Below are positions 60,957-64,000 of a stretch of DNA of 64,000 bases, one piece after another. The stretch's first letter is position 1. Every line of letters starts with the position of its first letter. This DNA is from Alentia gelatinosa (Eukaryota; Annelida; Polychaeta; Phyllodocida; Polynoidae). The stretch covers positions 36,607,360 to 36,671,359 of the forward strand of contig OX465583.1 of the NCBI GenBank assembly GCA_950022655.1. The letters run 5' to 3'. The position numbers were made by a program, and so were the translations under genes. The notes beneath the pieces were generated by a model. It was not told where the DNA came from, did no database searches, and saw only the letters and a program-made list of their open reading frames with translations.

Positions 60957-62213
60957 TCCAAGAAATAGTCCTATAAGCTGCTCCACAATACTACCATATA
61001 CTGATATCATAATCCCTCACTGGAATAGCATTCAAGAGCAATTAATTTACCCCTATGAAAAAGCATTTAGTTCACAGGGACGTTTTTCAATGTAGGATTT
61101 TTCAAGAAAAATCACATTGAAACCCTCCAACCCTTTGTCATTGGTAGATAATGTAATATCGGTATGTGTCTTGCTAAATATTGCTGATGAGAGTATTCTG
61201 AATTTGTTATACAGGACAAGATGCACATGATTCCTCTACAGGGCAAGCCCTGCAACATGCTGTGTAGGGAACCCTACCAGTGAGGAGAGACTGGTCGAGT
61301 CATCGTACAGGCTTGCCACCTCGTGGAGACGGTGTGAAACAAATGCTTCCTCAACAGGAATGGTTTGCTATCCATCCATTATAGGCAAACTTTAAAGTGA
61401 TCAGAGATTGGTACGCTCAAAATATAGCAGGAACAAATCAGTTTGGTTCCTTTTGCTTCTTTTATCTATCTTTCATGAATATCATGGATATATTTAGTGA
61501 CTTCGTCGAGTCCGAGGTAAGGGGAGAATATTGAAAAAAAATGAAATTATGGGCTGCCTATTGCTGGGTTCGAACACATGACACTCGCATTGCCAGAGAA
61601 ACACCCTGCCCACTACTCCACAAAGTCAGATGCTCTAATAGGGTCAAATACTTAGGCTGTTGCTGGGTGGAGGGAATCAGCGGAGTTTTGAAAGTGGGGC
61701 GACCAGCGAAAGTTGAGATCTCATTGGTTTCTCACGAGAAAAGTAGATAAGAAAACTACACTACTAAACATTGATTTCGGCATGGCTCGAAATAAATCAT
61801 AAGAGAAAAGATATTTCTGCCAATAGATCTACAAAAAAGAAGAACAGATTCTAATATTTTCCTCCACGAGATTCTCACTCTGGTGGCCCCTCACTCTCCA
61901 AGCCTAAGTCTGGTTCACTCTGTCCTTATGTGCGGGCAGAAGTCCAAGCAGATACTACCAGAATCGTAGTTTTTTAGATATAGTAGGTAATAAGTATCAT
62001 GGATATATTTGAAATGCATATTTTCACTTATCTCTAGAAGACCCTCTCCCCCAGTTTATTTACGATTTATGGCATTTTCCTTGGTGAAGTTCAGGTCAAA
62101 TATGATAATTATGTATAATTGATCATGTTTGTATCATTTCAAAACAATGGCCTCACTTGAACATAGAGCCCTATGAAGTCCATGACAAAAGTCTCAATTA
62201 TGCTTTTTTAGAA
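60957..62213 (+). repeat. Satellite unit 45 (type J)
   Basis: 1,257 bp. It carries CCACCTCGTGG, which breaks the CCACC/GGTGG inverted repeat, plus CATGAATATC and TTTAGTGACTTCG. Confidence 0.97.
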
Positions 62214-63470
62214 TCCAAGAAATAGTCCTATAAGCTGCTCCACAATACTACCATATACTGATATCATAATCCCTCACTGGAATAGCATTCAAGAGCAATT
62301 AATTTACCCCTATGAAAAAGCATTTAGTTCACAGGGACGTTTTTCAATGTAGGATTTTTCAAGAAAAATCACATTGAAACCCTCCAACCCTTTGTCATTG
62401 GTAGATAATGTAATATCGGTATGTGTCTTGCTAAATATTGCTGATGAGAGTATTCTGAATTTGTTATACAGGACAAGATGCACATGATTCCTCTACAGGG
62501 CAAGCCCTGCAACATGCTGTGTAGGGAACCCTACCAGTGAGGAGAGACTGGTCGAGTCATCGTACAGGCTTGCCACCTCGTGGAGACGGTGTGAAACAAA
62601 TGCTTCCTCAACAGGAATGGTTTGCTATCCATCCATTATAGGCAAACTTTAAAGTGATCAGAGATTGGTACGCTCAAAATATAGCAGGAACAAATCAGTT
62701 TGGTTCCTTTTGCTTCTTTTATCTATCTTTCATGAATATCATGGATATATTTAGTGACTTCGTCGAGTCCGAGGTAAGGGGAGAATATTGAAAAAAAATG
62801 AAATTATGGGCTGCCTATTGCTGGGTTCGAACACATGACACTCGCATTGCCAGAGAAACACCCTGCCCACTACTCCACAAAGTCAGATGCTCTAATAGGG
62901 TCAAATACTTAGGCTGTTGCTGGGTGGAGGGAATCAGCGGAGTTTTGAAAGTGGGCCGACCAGCGAAAGTTGAGATCTCATTGGTTTCTCACGAGAAAAG
63001 TAGATAAGAAAACTACACTACTAAACATTGATTTCGGCATGGCTCGAAATAAATCATAAGAGAAAAGATATTTCTGCCAATAGATCTACAAAAAAGAAGA
63101 ACAGATTCTAATATTTTCCTCCACGAGATTCTCACTCTGGTGGCCCCTCACTCTCCAAGCCTAAGTCTGGTTCACTCTGTCCTTATGTGCGGGCAGAAGT
63201 CCAAGCAGATACTACCAGAATCGTAGTTTTTTAGATATAGTAGGTAATAAGTATCATGGATATATTTGAAATGCATATTTTCACTTATCTCTAGAAGACC
63301 CTCTCCCCCAGTTTATTTACGATTTATGGCATTTTCCTTGGTGAAGTTCAGGTCAAATATGATAATTATGTATAATTGATCATGTTTGTATCATTTCAAA
63401 ACAATGGCCTCACTTGAACATAGAGCCCGATGAAGTCCATGACAAAAGTCTCAATTATGCTTTTTTAGAA
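62214..63470 (+). repeat. Satellite unit 46 (type J)
   Basis: 1,257 bp, a near-copy of unit 45 with the same CCACCTCGTGG and CATGAATATC. It differs by GTGGGCCGACC and GAGCCCGATG. Confidence 0.97.
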
Positions 63471-64000
63471 TCCAAGAAATAGTCCTATAAGCTGCTCCAC
63501 AATACTACCATATACTGATATCATAATCCCTCACTGGAATAGCATTCAAGAGCAATTAATTGACCTCTATGAAAAAGCATTTAGTTCACAGGGACATTTT
63601 TCAATGTAAGATTTTTCAAGAAAAATCACATTGAAACCCTCCAACCCTTTGTCATTGGTAGATAATGTAATATCGGTATGTGTCTTGCTAAACATTGCTG
63701 ATGAGAGTATTCTGAATTTGTTATACAGGACAAGATGCACATGATTACTCTACAGGGCAAGCCCTGCAACATGCTGTGTAGGGAACCCTACCAGTGAGGA
63801 GAGACTGGTCGAGTCATCGTACAGGCGTGCCACCTGGTGGAGACGGTGTGAAACAAATGCTTCCTCAACAGGAATGGTTTGCTATCCATCCATTATAGGC
63901 AAACTTTAAAGTGATCAGAGATTGGTACGCTCAAATATAGCAGGAACAAATCAGTTTGGTTCCTTTTGCTTCTTTTATCTATCTTTCATAAATATCATGG
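63471..64000 (+). repeat. Satellite unit 47 (type I), cut by the window end
   Basis: The first 530 bp of a type I unit (TTGACCTCTATG, GGGACATTTTTC, GATTACTCT, AGGCGTGCC). It has CAACAGGAATGG where units 40 and 43 have CAACATGAATGG, and CTCAAATATAGC with one A fewer than elsewhere. Confidence 0.96.

Larger units (their letters stand above)
54669..62213 (+). repeat. Three-unit higher-order repeat, period 3,773 bp
   Basis: Units 40-41 (types I and J) return as units 43-44 at 3,773 bp; the third position (42 versus 45) is less alike. A type I unit returns again at 63471, after one additional unit. A separate three-unit block of the same period occurs at 3773-11312 (types A, B and a C-like unit). 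Confidence 0.85.
1..64000 (+). repeat. Head-to-tail satellite array, unit about 1,257 bp
   Basis: The start sequence TCCAAGAAATAG recurs at 1, 1258, 2515, 3773, 5030 and so on to 63471, giving 47 placed starts and two extra truncated units. All copies point the same way. Unit lengths are 1,252, 1,257, 1,258 or 1,260-1,262 bp, and the differences trace to a 6-bp deletion, a 4-bp insertion and a variable A-run. The array runs past both window ends, so its full size is unknown. The pattern fits a long-unit tandem satellite kept similar by unequal crossing-over or gene conversion. No ribosomal, histone or other known tandem gene family is recognised in the unit. The only foreign DNA is the retrotransposon at 48374-52496. 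Confidence 0.98.

Noticed and set aside
585..63007. Plus-strand 69-codon open frames starting at the A-run in many units, and longer forms at 38926-39231 and 52594-52947
   Set aside because: They cross the tRNA-like segment. They are closed by TGA in type B units and in units 11, 22, 31 and 42, and lose the ATG in units 3, 30, 40 and 43. Copies look alike because the satellite is homogeneous, not because a protein is conserved. No domain is recognised.
1..64000. CRISPR array or bacterial operon
   Set aside because: The repeats are 1.26 kb with no spacer structure, there are no cas genes or operons, and the retrotransposon is of eukaryotic type.
1..64000. Centromere marker such as a CENP-B-box-like motif
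   Set aside because: No convincing match was found on reading the unit, so centromere function cannot be claimed from sequence alone.
1..64000. Assembly artefact as the cause of the tandem structure
   Set aside because: Units have private and type-specific variants and two deletion junctions in ordered blocks, so they are not one copy repeated by mistake. Local copy number (units 35-37, 45-46) could still be mis-assembled.

Overview
This window is almost entirely one eukaryotic satellite array. A unit of about 1,257 bp is repeated head-to-tail from the first base to the last. Forty-seven unit starts can be placed, and two further truncated units sit behind deletion junctions, so there are 49 units in all (the last is cut by the window end). 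All units lie in the same orientation and differ at only a small share of positions by eye. No host protein-coding gene is visible. The only non-satellite DNA is a 5'-truncated non-LTR retrotransposon at about 48374-52496. The satellite, the AT-rich composition and a CR1/L2-like retrotransposon suggest an animal, probably an invertebrate; the species cannot be named from the sequence.

Array layout. Unit phase is set at the sequence TCCAAGAAATAG, which begins at base 1. Most units are 1,257-1,258 bp; diagnostic indels give 1,252 and 1,260-1,262 bp classes. Shared variants define recurring unit types, called A to J here. A: GGGACCTTTTT plus tail AAAATAAATG. B: GTGGGGTGACAAGC plus TTGGCTTCTC. 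C: 6-bp deletion plus TTCGAACACCC. D: GGGTGAGGGAAACCC. E: CCCTCGATTG plus a 4-bp TTGT insertion. F: CTTGGTGGAG and/or CTCTCGTGG. G: a unit ending in a 520-bp deletion. H: CAGTCAAGAGC and/or TTTTTGGATATAG. I: TTGACCTCTATG plus GATTACTCT. J: TTTAGTGACTTCG. The types recur in order, so the array has nested higher-order repeats: three-unit (about 3.77 kb), eight-unit (10,063 bp), seven-unit (8,806 bp) and a block of about 7,040 bp containing the deletion junction. Two units (22636-23897 and 34703-35960) are hybrids of types that are adjacent elsewhere, as unequal crossing-over would produce.

Within each unit three structures stand out. A tRNA-like segment on the minus strand has A-box and B-box matches at tRNA spacing and is followed by a T-run that could end Pol III transcription. 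A cluster of four short perfect inverted repeats occupies unit positions 283-370. A 16-bp sequence occurs twice, 515 bp apart. The 69-codon open frames found in many units cross the tRNA-like segment, are broken in many sibling units and are not credible genes.

The retrotransposon lies on the minus strand and is flanked by a 4-bp TCAT duplication. It carries the end of an ORF1 with an SGNH-esterase-like DGIH motif, and an ORF2 with an APE-type endonuclease and a reverse transcriptase with its catalytic residues. ORF2 is interrupted by one in-frame TAA near its C-terminal end. The element ends in a 3' UTR with a hairpin, a 17-bp direct repeat and a poly(A) tail. Removing the element and one TCAT restores a unit of exactly 1,257 bp.
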